A DNA stretch of 64,000 nucleotides from Lithodes maja (GCA_037953745.1 JBAKBP010013161.1:1-64000), one strand, 5' to 3'; positions 1 through 9,292 are shown, numbered from the stretch's first letter. The notes: a model not told the origin generated them from the letters alone. Program-made: numbers and translations.

Positions 1-2
1 CC

Positions 3-2111
3 CTATTAGCGGACCCTATGGTCAAAAAATTAAGTCGATCCAGGTGTCCAAATGAGTGTACCCCTTCTCAGGCACCTGTCATCTTAAGTCAGGAAGAGAC
101 GTCAACCTTGGTAGATACATACGATAATTTTATCAAGTCAGTATTCAATGCACAAAATAAATACATCCCCAAAAGAAAATTTAGATCAACACAGAACCAA
201 CCCAAATGGATGAATAATAGACTATTAGATCTTCTAGGACAAAAGAGAGGAATATATAGAAAAATTAGAAAAGGCGAAATTCACCTACTTGCTTACTATC
301 AGAATCTATCAAGACAGGTAAAAAAGGATATTAGGAAAGAAAAAAGAAATTATGAAATTAAGGTTGCCAATGACTCAAAAAATAATCCTAAAGCTTTTTA
401 CCAACTATATAAATCCAAGGTTAGAGATGTAATTGGTCCCCTTAAAACTTCGACAGGAGAAATGACAGAAAATGATTTAGAAATGTGCAGTACATTAAAT
501 AGTCAATTTCTTTCCGTTTTCACTAATGAAAATTTGGCACAGTTTCCAGAAATCCGTAAGGTATATAGCGATAGTATAGAAAATAGGTTAAGTACGGTTA
601 CTATAAGTAGAAATGATGTGCTTAAGGAAATTGACAGACTGAAACCTCATAAATCGCCTGGTCCTGATGAGGTATATGCTAGAGTATTAAAAGAATGTAG
701 GGATGAGTTAAGTTACCCATTAACATTTTTATTTAACAAGTCATTGGAGACAGGTATAGTTCCAGAAGCTTGGAAGCTTGCAAACGTAGTTCCGATCTTC
801 AAAAAAGGTGACAAATCAATAGCATCCAATTACCGTCCCATTAGTCTTACATCAATCATAGGAAAGCTACTAGAGTCAATTATTGCTAGTAAAATTAGAA
901 ACCACTTAGATACATTTAATTTAATAAATTCTTCTCAGCATGGATTCACTCAGGGACGTTCTTGCCTTACTAATTTGCTTAGTTTTTTCTCAGAGGTATA
1001 TGAAGCAGTAGATAATGACAAGTCATATGATATAATATATTTAGATTTCAGTAAAGCTTTCGACAGAGTCCCCCATGAGAGATTGATGAGAAAGGTTGAG
1101 GCGCATGGAATAGGTGGGGCGTTGTTGGGATGGATTAGGTCATGGCTAATTGGTAGGAAGCAGAGAATCAGCATAAATGGTACGAAGTCAGAATGGGGAG
1201 CAGTCAAAAGTGGTGTCCCCCAGGGATCTGTATTAGGTCCCCTGTTGTTTGTTATATACATAAATGACCTTGATTTAGGTATAACTAGTAGGATAAGTAA
1301 ATTTGCAGACGATACCAAAATGGGGAGAACAATTGATTCAGATAGAGATATAGAGTGCCTCCAAAGGGATCTAGATACCTTACACGAATGGTCAGTAAAT
1401 TGGCAGATGAAGTTTAACATTGACAAATGCAAGGTATTAAAGATAGGGAAGATGCATACAAATGTTAAATATAAACTAGCTAATGTGGAATTAGAAAACT
1501 CGAATTGTGAGAAAGATCTAGGTGTGTTTGTTAGCAATGATTTGAAGCCTAGACAACAGTGTATAAGCGTTCGAAACAAGGCAAACAAGATTCTCGGGTT
1601 CATCTCAAGGAGTGTGAGTAACAGAACTGCTGATGTTATCTTAAAACTTTACTTGTCATTAGTGAGACCCCATATGGATTATGCTGTTCAATTTTGGTGT
1701 CCTTATTACAGAATGGACATAGATTCATTGGAGAGAGTACAACGTAGAATGACAAAAATGATCCATAATATTAGAAATCTTCCGTTTAAAGAAAGGTTGA
1801 AGAAATTAGGCTTACATTCGTTAGAGAGACGCAGAGTTAGAGGGGATATGATAGAGGTGTTCAAGTGGGTTAGTGGGATTAACAAAGGGGACATGACAAA
1901 TGTACTAAAGCTCAGTGATAGCGAAAGAACTCGTACCAATGGTTTCAAATTAGATAAATTTCGTTTCAGAAAAGATATAGGCAAATATTGGTTTGGTAAC
2001 AGAGTTGTAGATGGGTGGAATGGACTACCAAGTGCTATAGTGGGATTAAAAACGATAGGGAGCTTTAAGATAAAATTGGATAAGCATATGGACGAGAAGG
2101 GTTGGGTGTGA
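3..2111 (+). CDS. LINE reverse transcriptase (CR1/L2/Jockey group), 5' partial
   Basis: This is the C-terminal part of an ORF2-type polyprotein of a non-LTR retrotransposon; it would copy the element RNA at a nicked target. The frame is open to the left window edge, so the first ATG at 18 is probably not the start and an upstream apurinic-type endonuclease domain is expected outside the window. Reverse transcriptase blocks occur in order: KSPGPDEVYARVL, NYRPISLTS, SQHGFTQGRSCLTNLL, YLDFSKAFDRVPH, GVPQGSVLGPLLF and the catalytic FADDTK, followed by a thumb region (NIDKCKVLKIG, EKDLGV). No stop or frameshift interrupts about 700 residues, so the copy looks young. The DFSKAFD/FADDTK style and the octamer tail downstream fit the CR1/L2 side of the Jockey superfamily. 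Family-level placement needs a phylogeny. Confidence 0.9.
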   Translation, partial: LLADPMVKKLSRSRCPNECTPSQAPVILSQEETSTLVDTYDNFIKSVFNAQNKYIPKRKFRSTQNQPKWMNNRLLDLLGQKRGIYRKIRKGEIHLLAYYQNLSRQVKKDIRKEKRNYEIKVANDSKNNPKAFYQLYKSKVRDVIGPLKTSTGEMTENDLEMCSTLNSQFLSVFTNENLAQFPEIRKVYSDSIENRLSTVTISRNDVLKEIDRLKPHKSPGPDEVYARVLKECRDELSYPLTFLFNKSLETGIVPEAWKLANVVPIFKKGDKSIASNYRPISLTSIIGKLLESIIASKIRNHLDTFNLINSSQHGFTQGRSCLTNLLSFFSEVYEAVDNDKSYDIIYLDFSKAFDRVPHERLMRKVEAHGIGGALLGWIRSWLIGRKQRISINGTKSEWGAVKSGVPQGSVLGPLLFVIYINDLDLGITSRISKFADDTKMGRTIDSDRDIECLQRDLDTLHEWSVNWQMKFNIDKCKVLKIGKMHTNVKYKLANVELENSNCEKDLGVFVSNDLKPRQQCISVRNKANKILGFISRSVSNRTADVILKLYLSLVRPHMDYAVQFWCPYYRMDIDSLERVQRRMTKMIHNIRNLPFKERLKKLGLHSLERRRVRGDMIEVFKWVSGINKGDMTNVLKLSDSERTRTNGFKLDKFRFRKDIGKYWFGNRVVDGWNGLPSAIVGLKTIGSFKIKLDKHMDEKGWV

Positions 2112-2320
2112 AGGGGGATCAGCAGGGTTGGGCCAATCAGCGCTCTGCAGACCCCCGTAATCCTGCGTTAATCTCTAACCGTTTTGGTAAGATGATCCTC
2201 AGGGTATTAGAGTGTTGAGCCTACAATTGGGCTTTGTAATTGGGATTGTGTGGGACAGGGATCTGCCTTGCTTAGGCCAATCGGCTTTCTGCAGACTCCC
2301 ATTTTCTTATGTTCTTATGT
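2112..2320 (+). mobile_element. LINE 3' untranslated region and octamer tail
   Basis: The sequence between the LINE stop codon and 2320 is its 3' UTR. It contains two diverged copies of one segment (about 2140-2172 and 2274-2302, each with GGCCAATC followed by CTGCAGAC-CCC), and it ends in two tandem copies of TTCTTATG at 2304-2319. Short octamer repeats at the 3' end are typical of CR1-clade LINEs, whose chicken relative ends in ATTCTRTG units. The segment is therefore probably the recognition region for the element's own reverse transcriptase. Confidence 0.75.
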
Positions 2321-2682
2321 ATTGGGTTTTTTTTCTGACCACGTCATTAAACTCATAGATTCCGTCACGCATACAACCAGCAACCTATCAGGTGAGTTTA
2401 TTGACCTTGATTACGTCATTGCACTGAACCAATCACAGATACACACCTTCATTTAAGTCTCTCCTCACTTTAGTCATGGACGCCACTTGTAATGGTTGTT
2501 CACCCCTCCCACATTCAGTGATTATTGACACTACAAGGAACAATAGTGCAGCCCTTAAGGTTTTTACTGACCATGGTTGTTTGCCTACCTCTGTTTCCTG
2601 CAAACTCTGCTCAAACGAATGTTACTATTATGAACCGGCAGACCAGTGGCGATGCGGTCATTATTGGTTTTGAAATAAAACC
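2321..2682. other. Unique flank between LINE and LTR cluster A
   Basis: Apart from the short zinc-ribbon frame this stretch shows no recognised feature. Its last five bases (2678-2682, AAACC) are the target duplication of the LTR cluster when the inversion described in the findings is undone. Confidence 0.5.
2476..2673 (+). pseudogene. Short zinc-ribbon frame resembling ISXO2/Merlin N-terminus
   Basis: A 65-codon frame reads MDATCNGC...FTDHGCLPTSVSCKLCSNECYYY...WRCG. The order 'hydrophobic helix, (D/E)HGxLP, CxxC, polar strand, WRC' is the layout I associate with the N-terminal zinc ribbon of ISXO2-like (IS1595/Merlin) transposase-domain proteins of animals. It stops shortly before the first LTR at 2683, so the rest would be lost, or the frame could be a first exon. 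The DDE-type catalytic part is not present in the window. Chance similarity over such a short stretch cannot be excluded. Confidence 0.35.
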
Positions 2683-3080
2683 TGAAATGCTGGGTGTGAA
2701 GGGAATTCATGGTCTCCTGAAATATCCCCAGGCTACCTTTAGGATCAACTTTTCCTGGTACCTGGCGCAGGGTACGAACCTCTGAAGGGAATTTAACCCC
2801 CCTAAAAACCCACAGGTTTTGAGATACCTTGGGTGGGGTTCGAACCCTGGTTAGTGACCCAACCATCACCACCAGGCCCGCGCGCTAACCCACTGTACTA
2901 CCACGGACGTACTAAAAGTATAGCAACCTTAGTCCGATTTTTAAGAACCAGGTGATAGTCTCGTGGTGTTATCACGTGATGAGTTTATTGGACTTACCAT
3001 CTACGACTATTTTACGCTATACCTGACGTCAACTCGGGTTAGTATTATTGTGGGTGCGGGACATTTTCGAGGGCATTACA
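2683..3080 (-). repeat. LTR copy 1
   Basis: Full-length copy in minus orientation: plus strand TGAAATGCTGGG to GGGCATTACA. A few substitutions separate it from the other copies. It is preceded by AAACC. Confidence 0.85.
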
Positions 3081-3090
3081 TTTTTTTTTT

Positions 3091-3484
3091 ATGCTGGGTG
3101 TGAAGGGAATTCATGGTCTCCTGAAATATCCCCAGGCTACCTTTAGGATCAACTTTTCCTGGTACCTGGCGCGGGGTACGAACCTCTGAAGGGAATTTAA
3201 CCCCCCTAAAAACCCACAGGTTTTGAGATGCCTTGGGTGGGGTTCGAACCCTGGTTAGTGACCCAACCATCACCACCAGGCCCGCGCGCTAACCCACTGT
3301 ACTACCACGGACGTACTAAAAGTATAGCAACCTTAGTCCGATTTTTAAGAACCAGGTGATAGTCTCGTGGTGTTATCACGTGATGAGTTTATTGGACTTA
3401 CCATCTCCGACTATTTTACGCTATACCTGACGTCAACTCGGGTTAGTATTATTGTGGGTGCGGGACATTTTCGAGGGCATTACA
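3091..3484 (-). repeat. LTR copy 2
   Basis: Minus-strand copy that lacks the last four bases of the LTR and is separated from copy 1 by a run of ten T (3081-3090). Confidence 0.85.
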
Positions 3485-3634
3485 TTACATCCTTCTTTAA
3501 CTAGGCTAGTCCCTAGCCTATTTTAAGGTCGTAAGGTATCGTAGCTGTATCACCTCAGCAATCTCAATATTGTTAGGGTCCGCGTGATGGGTGCTCTATG
3601 TAGCTACCAGATCACGTTCCGTGACTGCCACCAA
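3485..3634 (-). mobile_element. Interior of miniature LTR element
   Basis: 150-bp segment between two direct LTR copies. On the minus strand it opens with TTGGTGGCAG, the first part of a tRNA-Leu primer site, and closes with the purine run AAAGAAGGA next to the downstream LTR, where a polypurine tract belongs. It has no coding capacity. Confidence 0.75.
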
Positions 3635-4032
3635 TGAAATGCTGGGTGTGAAGGGAATTCATGGTCTCCTGAAATATCCCCAGGCTACCTTTAGGATCAA
3701 CTTTTCCTGGTACCTGGCGCGGGGTACGAACCTCTGAAGGGAATTTAACCCCCCTAAAAACCCACAGGTTTTGAGATGCCTTGGGTGGGGTTCGAACCCT
3801 GGTTAGTGACCCAACCATCACCACCAGGCCCGCGCGCTAACCCACTGTACTACCACGGACGTACTAAAAGTATAGCAACCTTAGTCCGATTTTTAAGAAC
3901 CAGGTGATAGTCTCGTGGTGTTATCACGTGATGAGTTTATTGGACTTACCATCTACGACTATTTTACGCTATACCTGACGTCAACTCGGGTTAGTATTAT
4001 TGTGGGTGCGGGACATTTTCGAGGGCATTACA
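3635..4032 (-). repeat. LTR copy 3
   Basis: Full-length 398-bp copy, minus strand, downstream partner of copy 2 across the 150-bp interior. Confidence 0.85.
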
Positions 4033-4036
4033 TTAA

Positions 4037-4434
4037 TGTAATGCCCTCGAAAATGTCCCGCACCCACAATAATACTAACCCGAGTTGACGTCAGGTATAG
4101 CGTAAAATAGTCGGAGATGGTAAGTCCAATAAACTCATCACGTGATAACACCACGAGACTATCACCTGGTTCTTAAAAATCGGACTAAGGTTGCTATACT
4201 TTTAGTACGTCCGTGGTAGTACAGTGGGTTAGCGCGCGGGCCTGGTGGTGATGGTTGGGTCACTAACCAGGGTTCGAACCCCACCCAAGGCATCTCAAAA
4301 CCTGTGGGTTTTTAGGGGGGTTAAATTCCCTTCAGAGGTTCGTACCCCGCGCCAGGTACCAGGAAAAGTTGATCCTAAAGGTAGCCTGGGGATATTTCAG
4401 GAGACCATGAATTCCCTTCACACCCAGCATTTCA
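4037..4434 (+). repeat. LTR copy 4
   Basis: Full-length plus-strand copy. It is head-to-head with copy 3 across TTAA (4033-4036), giving a perfect palindrome centred on that TTAA. Confidence 0.85.
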
Positions 4435-4436
4435 TT

Positions 4437-4831
4437 CCTCGAAAATGTCCCGCACCCACAATAATACTAACCCGAGTTGACGTCAGGTATAGCGTAAAAT
4501 AGTCGTAGATGGTAAGTCCAATAAACTCATCACGTGATAACACCACGAGACTATCACCTGGTTCTTAAAAATCGGACTAAGGTTGCTATACTTTTAGTAC
4601 GTCCGTGGTAGTACAGTGGGTTAGCGCGCGGGCCTGGTGGTGATGGTTGGGTCACTAACCAGGGTTCGAACCCCACCCAAGGCATCTCAAAACCTGTGGG
4701 TTTTTAGGGGGGTTAAATTCCCTTCAGAGGTTCGTACCCCGCGCCAGGTACAGTACCAGGAAAAGTTGATCCTAAAGGTAGCCTGGGGATATTTCAGGAG
4801 ACCATGAATTCCCTTCACACCCAGCATTTCA
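4437..4831 (+). repeat. LTR copy 5
   Basis: Plus-strand copy missing its first eight bases and carrying a 5-bp duplication near 4750. It is the only copy followed by a complete primer-binding site. Confidence 0.85.
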
Positions 4832-4832
4832 T

Positions 4833-4849
4833 TGGTGGCAGCGGTGGGA
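4833..4849 (+). promoter_or_regulatory. tRNA-Leu primer-binding site
   Basis: TGGTGGCAGCGGTGGGA follows the LTR end by one base. It is the exact complement of the 3' end of eukaryotic tRNA-Leu including CCA (known tRNA sequence), the usual signal for priming reverse transcription in LTR elements. The other interiors keep only its first nine or ten bases. Confidence 0.85.
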
Positions 4850-4885
4850 TTATTGTGGGTGCGGGACATTTTCGAGGGCATTACA
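4850..4885 (-). repeat. LTR 5' end fragment
   Basis: 36 bp of the LTR start in minus orientation directly after the primer site; it closes cluster A with the terminal CATTACA. Confidence 0.75.
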
Positions 4886-4921
4886 GTTTTCATTTACCCC
4901 CGTGCGCACTTCAGAGGTTAA
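4886..4921 (-). mobile_element. End of a TTAA-flanked DNA element
   Basis: On the minus strand TTAA (4918-4921) is followed by CCTCTGAAGTGCGCACGGGG and then AAAAC and the LTR cluster. The opposite end of the same element is proposed at 10230-10285, where TTAA is followed (minus strand) by CCCGGGAACTGCGGGAAG. Nine of the first thirteen bases agree (CC...GAA.TGCG), which is consistent with piggyBac-type terminal repeats and TTAA target duplication. Bases 4886-4890 (minus AAAAC) are the LTR cluster's target duplication. Confidence 0.55.
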
Positions 4922-5251
4922 ACACCTTGCTCATCTCCTCCACTTCCTCCATAACTTCCAGGTCGAACCCACCTAGTCGTCTTTCCACTGCTCTCCTGTA
5001 CTCCTCCCTGACTTCCTCCTCCTGCAACCTCTCCACCCTCCTCACCATTCCACCCTCCCGCTCTCCTCACCCACTTCTTTTGTATCCTAACCTTAGCTAC
5101 CACTACATAATGATCAGACAGACCCCCTCCAATACCCCTATACACCCTAGCATCCATCACAGATTTCTTCATTCGTTCATCCACACATACATAATCAATC
5201 AATGACTTTCGTTCCACCACTGTCTTATCCTTCATCGTCAACATCCGTTTC
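4918..5251 (-). pseudogene. RTE LINE, endonuclease C-terminus and linker (5' piece, inverted)
   Basis: The minus strand encodes the end of an apurinic-type endonuclease: SLIDYVCVDERM, then GLSDHYVVVAKVRI with the catalytic SDH motif. After a one-base frameshift near 5055 the linker that precedes the reverse transcriptase follows (RRVERLQEEEVREEYRRAV to EEMSKVF). The piece starts abruptly at 5251, next to AAAATCGTG, and stops at TTAA 4918-4921. Reading across TTAA into 10282 continues in frame, so this is the missing 5' part of the RTE copy at 10282-12332 and not a separate element. It is inactive. Confidence 0.85.
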
Positions 5252-5260
5252 CACGATTTT
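5252..5260 (-). repeat. RTE target-site duplication, 5' copy
   Basis: Minus-strand AAAATCGTG abuts the truncated RTE 5' end; the same nine bases follow the RTE tail at 12333-12341. Confidence 0.8.
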
Positions 5261-5340
5261 GTTTTCCTTTATATATTATCTTAACCTAACCTAAATTAAC
5301 CCAACAGTTGAGCCTAAATAACATAATAAAAATATTAGGG
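5261..5340. other. AT-rich flank with short CCTAA run
   Basis: Contains TTAACCTAACCTAAATTAACCC near 5280, a degenerate telomere-type motif; otherwise nothing recognised. Confidence 0.4.
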
Positions 5341-6345
5341 AAAAGGCCGCGCATAGGCAGAGGACAGGATTTGGTGCTGCATACATGGCCTCACCCATAA
5401 ACCCTCCACTTAGCTCTCCCCATCCTAATCCTGACTGGTCTCGTTTTGCCCCATAGCAAAACATGGGGCCGAGCGGTCTCAAATAATGGGCCGAGTTGTC
5501 TCGCCGTCGTGGCCGAGTTGTCCAAAAGTGGGCCGAGCTGTCCGAGCCGAGTTGTCCCATGGGCAGAGTCACCAAATCACAGTAACCTCATTTCGAAAGT
5601 TGGCTCGGGTTTTTTGGTTTTTCAACGTTGATAAAGCCAGTAACAATGTGGTTAAAATTAGGGAAAAACTCCATTTATTGGTCACCAATTTTCCCATGGA
5701 TTTTTTTATTTTTCCCTGTTAGTTTTCATCAATATATAGTGTTTAGAAATAATTAGAACCCTCGGCGAAACCGTTTTCCCCATTATACAACGATCTTAAG
5801 ACCCGCCACCCGATAGTGGGGAGGGCTATGAAGTACAGGGAAAATGAGGGGTTAAATGCGTAAAACGGCGATACAAACGTATTCAAGCAAAACTTGGCTC
5901 GGGTTTGAAGGTATTTCAAAGGCCTAAAATCCAATATTTCGAAAACCCGAGCCAAGTTTTGGCCAAAGCTGGCTCGGATTTTGCGAGTTTGTAGACAACA
6001 AAATGACAGTAACCTCATTTAGAAATTTGGCTCAGGTTTCCCAAAATTGCAAAGCCATAAAACCCGAATTTTGGAAAACCCGAGCCAGGTTTTGGCCAAA
6101 GCTGGCTCGGATTTTGCGAGTTTGTAGACAAACAAATGACAGTAACCTCATTTAGAAATTTGGCTCAGGTTTCCCGAAATTGCAAAGCCATAAAACCCGA
6201 ATATTGGAAAACACGAGCCAAGTTTTGGGAAAAGTTGGCTCTGATTTTGCGACTTTTAAGAGTAAACAAATTACACTAACCTAATTTCGATTTTTGGCTC
6301 ATGTTAAGCTATCAGTGTTTACAAGCCTATACCCCTTTGAAAGGA
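5341..6345. repeat. CCCGAGCC/GGGCCGAG motif repeat block
   Basis: A dispersed repeat shared with 12342-12810. It opens with a segment (about 5355-5397) nearly identical to 12367-12406, continues with tandem GGGCCGAG(C/T)TGTC units (5465-5560), and then carries about a dozen copies, in both orientations, of a motif close to AAACTTGGCTCGGGTTTT. A segment at about 5770-5845 matches 12745-12815 in opposite orientation, so part of the block has inverted relative to the second copy. No coding capacity is supported. Confidence 0.65.
5998..6258. repeat. Tandem duplication, ~131-bp unit
   Basis: Two adjacent copies beginning AATGACAGTAACCTCATTTA (about 6003 and 6134), each with TTTGGCTCAGG, a CCCGAGCC arm and GCTGGCTCGGATTTTGCGA. 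A degenerate third start lies at about 5577. Confidence 0.75.
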
Positions 6346-6350
6346 CATTA

Positions 6351-6385
6351 GCCTAACCTAACAACCTTACCTAACCTATCCTAGT
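6351..6385. repeat. Degenerate CCTAA telomere-like run
   Basis: Imperfect CCTAAC repeats, followed at once by a GC-rich hairpin (6390-6412). Confidence 0.6.
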
Positions 6386-6389
6386 ATTA

Positions 6390-6417
6390 TGGGTGGGGGC
6401 TGCCGCCCCCACACCCC
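6390..6417. repeat. GC hairpin 1
   Basis: TGGGGGCTGCCGCCCCCACA folds into a short perfect stem; it lies just after a CCTAA run, as does its relative at 6609. Confidence 0.6.
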
Positions 6418-6561
6418 CGCTATTTGCATCTTTGACAGATTGTTTGTGTATTTGTCTGTGAAAAGGGGGTAATTGTTTAGTGTATGGCCTGCTAAAGAAA
6501 ATGGATTTTTGAGCACAGACTAAACCAAATGTTCACTACTGTATTTACATAGCTGGTCATT

Positions 6562-6601
6562 AACCTAACCTAACCTAACCTAACCTAACCTAACCTAACC
6601 T
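6562..6601. repeat. Interstitial (CCTAA)n array
   Basis: Seven to eight perfect CCTAA units. This is the canonical arthropod telomere repeat (TTAGG on the other strand), here internal. It suits a telomeric insertion, a break repaired with telomere sequence, or a repeat-borne motif. Confidence 0.85.
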
Positions 6602-6608
6602 GGGCATC

Positions 6609-6637
6609 CTGGGGGCTGCTGCCCCCAGACCCCCACT
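6609..6637. repeat. GC hairpin 2
   Basis: CTGGGGGCTGCTGCCCCCAG is a perfect stem followed by ACCCCC, the same layout as 6390-6417. Confidence 0.6.
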
Positions 6638-6767
6638 GGTCTTGGGATGAAAAGTGATAAAAAACACATAATATTTATCTCTTACCTCATTATTCAAAGT
6701 TTTGTATTTGGTTTAATATACACTTCCCAGGTCATTTGAACAGTTCTATTGCTTCTATGTATCATAT

Positions 6768-6768
6768 A

Positions 6769-6808
<40 letters not shown>
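6768..6808. repeat. (TAA)n microsatellite
   Basis: About 13 TAA/ATA units. Confidence 0.9.
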
Positions 6809-6809
<1 letters not shown>

Positions 6810-7041
6810 CATAGAATACGTTTTTAATAACTAGAAAAAAAAAAAAGAGGACTTCGATTAAACAATTACGGAAATACCTTAAAACACGAGCCAAGTTTTG
6901 CTTACATAATTTTGTTTTCGCCGTTTTTAAACCCGCGAAAATATGAAAGCGTAATTGCATACCTTATTGAGATGTGGAGGGAGTAGGTGGGGAAGAGATG
7001 CGTCCACGTTTTCGACGAGGAGTTACAACGAGTAGTGGTTT
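6809..7041. other. Flank of LTR cluster B
   Basis: Contains one more CCCGAGCC-type arm near 6885 and an A-run. Bases 7037-7041 (GGTTT, minus AAACC) match the bases before LTR copy 1 (2678-2682). Confidence 0.5.
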
Positions 7042-7439
7042 TGTAATGCCCTCGAAAATGTCCCGCACCCACAATAATACTAACCCGAGTTGACGTCAGG
7101 TATAGCGTAAAATAGTCGTAGATGGTAAGTCCAATAAACTCATCACGTGATAACACCACGAGACTATCACCTGGTTCTTAAAAATCGGACTAAGGTTGCT
7201 ATACTTTTAGTACGTCCGTGGTAGTACAGTGGGTTAGCGCGCGGGCCTGGTGGTGATGGTTGGGTTACTAACCAGGGTTCGAACCCCACCCAAGGCATCT
7301 CAAAACCTGTGGGTTTTTAGGGGGGTTAAATTCCCTTCAGAGGTTCGTACCCCGCGCCAGGTACCAGGAAAAGTTGATCCTAAAGGTAGCCTGGGGATAT
7401 TTCAGGAGACCATGAATTCCCTTCACACCCAGCATTTCA
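7042..7439 (+). repeat. LTR copy 6
   Basis: Full-length, 398 bp, TG to CA termini, plus strand. Confidence 0.85.
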
Positions 7440-7589
7440 TTGGTGGCAGTCACGGAACGTGATCTGGTAGCTACATAGAGCACCCATCACGCGGACCCTA
7501 ACAATATTGAGATTGCTGAGGTGATACAGCTACGATACCTTACGACCTTAAAATAGGCTAGGGACTAGCCTAGTTAAAGAAGGATGTAA
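7440..7589 (+). mobile_element. Interior of miniature LTR element
   Basis: 150 bp, same as 3485-3634 on the other strand. It starts TTGGTGGCAG (partial tRNA-Leu primer site) and ends with AAAGAAGGA close to the next LTR. Confidence 0.75.
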
Positions 7590-7987
7590 TGTAATGCCCT
7601 CGAAAATGTCCCGCACCCACAATAATACTAACCCGAGTTGACGTCAGGTATAGCGTAAAATAGTCGGAGATGGTAAGTCCAATAAACTCATCACGTGATA
7701 ACACCACGAGACTATCACCTGGTTCTTAAAAATCGGACTAAGGTTGCTATACTTTTAGTACGTCCGTGGTAGTACAGTGGGTTAGCGCGCGGGCCTGGTG
7801 GTGATGGTTGGGTCACTAACCAGGGTTCGAACCCCACCCAAGGCATCTCAAAACCTGTGGGTTTTTAGGGGGGTTAAATTCCCTTCAGAGGTTCGTACCC
7901 CGCGCCAGGTACCAGGAAAAGTTGATCCTAAAGGTAGCCTGGGGATATTTCAGGAGACCATGAATTCCCTTCACACCCAGCATTTCA
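7590..7987 (+). repeat. LTR copy 7
   Basis: Full-length plus-strand copy, 3' partner of copy 6. Confidence 0.85.
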
Positions 7988-8017
7988 TTGGACTAGCCTA
8001 TTTTAAGAAGGATGTAA
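7988..8017 (+). mobile_element. Interior remnant
   Basis: Only the first four and the last ~26 bases of the interior remain (TTGG joined to ACTAGCCTATTTTAAGAAGG), an internal deletion of about 120 bp. Confidence 0.7.
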
Positions 8018-8414
8018 TGTAATGCCCTCGAAAATGTCCCGCACCCACAATAATACTAACCCGAGTTGACGTCAGGTATAGCGTAAAATAGTCGTAGATG
8101 GTAAGTCCAATAAACTCATCACGTGATAACACCACGAGACTATCACCTGGTTCTTAAAAATCGGACTAAGGTTGCTATACTTTTAGTACGTCCGTGGTAG
8201 TACAGTGGGTTAGCGCGCGGGCCTGGTGGTGATGGTTGGGTCACTAACCAGGGTTCGAACCCCACCCAAGGCATCTCAAAACCTGTGGGTTTTTAGGGGG
8301 GTTAAATTCCCTTCAGAGGTTCGTACCCCGCGCCAGGTACCAGGAAAAGTTGATCCTAAAGGTAGCCTGGGGATATTTCAGGAGACCATGAATTCCCTTC
8401 ACACCCGGCATTTC
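8018..8414 (+). repeat. LTR copy 8
   Basis: Full-length plus-strand copy, third LTR of the run. Confidence 0.85.
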
Positions 8415-8417
8415 ATT

Positions 8418-8735
8418 TGGCGCGGGGTACGAACCTCTGAAGGGAATTTAACCCCCCTAAAAACCCACAGGTTTTGAGATGCCTTGGGTGGGGTTCGAAC
8501 CCTGGTTAGTGACCCAACCATCACCACCAGGCCCGCGCGCTAACCCACTGTACTACCACGGACGTACTAAAAGTATAGCAACCTTAGTCCGATTTTTAAG
8601 AACCAGGTGATAGTCTCGTGGTGTTATCACGTGATGAGTTTATTGGACTTACCATCTACGACTATTTTACGCTATACCTGACGTCAACTCGGGTTAGTAT
8701 TATTGTGGGTGCGGGACATTTTCGAGGGCATTACA
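8418..8735 (-). repeat. LTR copy 9, truncated
   Basis: Minus-strand copy lacking about 80 bp at the 3' end of the LTR, inverted against copy 8. Confidence 0.8.
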
Positions 8736-8739
8736 TTAA

Positions 8740-9137
8740 TGAAATGCTGGGTGTGAAGGGAATTCATGGTCTCCTGAAATATCCCCAGGCTACCTTTAGG
8801 ATCAACTTTTCCTGGTACCTGGCGCGGGGTACGAACCTCTGAAGGGAATTTAACCCCCCTAAAAACCCACAGGTTTTGAGATGCCTTGGGTGGGGTTCGA
8901 ACCCTGGTTAGTGACCCAACCATCACCACCAGGCCCGCGCGCTAACCCACTGTACTACCACGGACGTACTAAAAGTATAGCAACCTTAGTCCGATTTTTA
9001 AGAACCAGGTGATAGTCTCGTGGTGTTATCACGTGATGAGTTTATTGGACTTACCATCTACGACTATTTTACGCTATACCTGACGTCAACTCGGGTTAGT
9101 ATTATTGTGGGTGCGGGACATTTTCGAGGGCATTACA
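8740..9137 (-). repeat. LTR copy 10
   Basis: Full-length minus-strand copy, separated from copy 9 by TTAA as in cluster A. Confidence 0.85.
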
Positions 9138-9292
9138 TTACATCCTTCTTTAACTAGGCTAGTCCCTAGCCTATTTTAAGGTCGTAAGGTATCGTAGCTG
9201 TATTACCTCAGCAATCTCAATATTGTTGGTATAGGGTTCGCGTGACGGGTGCTCCACGTAGCTACCTGGTCACGTTCCCTAGCTGCCACCAA
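9138..9292 (-). mobile_element. Interior of miniature LTR element, diverged copy
   Basis: 155-bp interior. It differs more from the other two interiors than the LTRs differ from each other; the primer end reads TTGGTGGCAGCTAGGG on the minus strand. Confidence 0.75.

Larger units (their letters stand above)
2683..4885. mobile_element. LTR cluster A (miniature LTR retroelement, three minus and two plus copies)
   Basis: A compound insertion of copies of one ~398-bp long terminal repeat that begins TGTAATGCCC and ends GCATTTCA, with a 150-bp interior between copies 2 and 3. Order and orientation are copy 1 (-), copy 2 (-), interior, copy 3 (-), TTAA, copy 4 (+), copy 5 (+), primer-binding site, then an inverted 36-bp LTR start. 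The interior has no room for gag or pol, so this is a terminal-repeat-in-miniature (TRIM-like) or internally deleted LTR element. The short reading frames that recur in each copy are by-products of the near-identical DNA. Confidence 0.85.

Noticed and set aside
2683..4885. Foldback or Helitron element
   Set aside because: The inverted layout suggests a foldback element, but TG...CA ends, the tRNA-Leu primer site, purine tract and 5-bp duplications fit LTRs better; no TC...CTRR ends with a terminal hairpin were seen.
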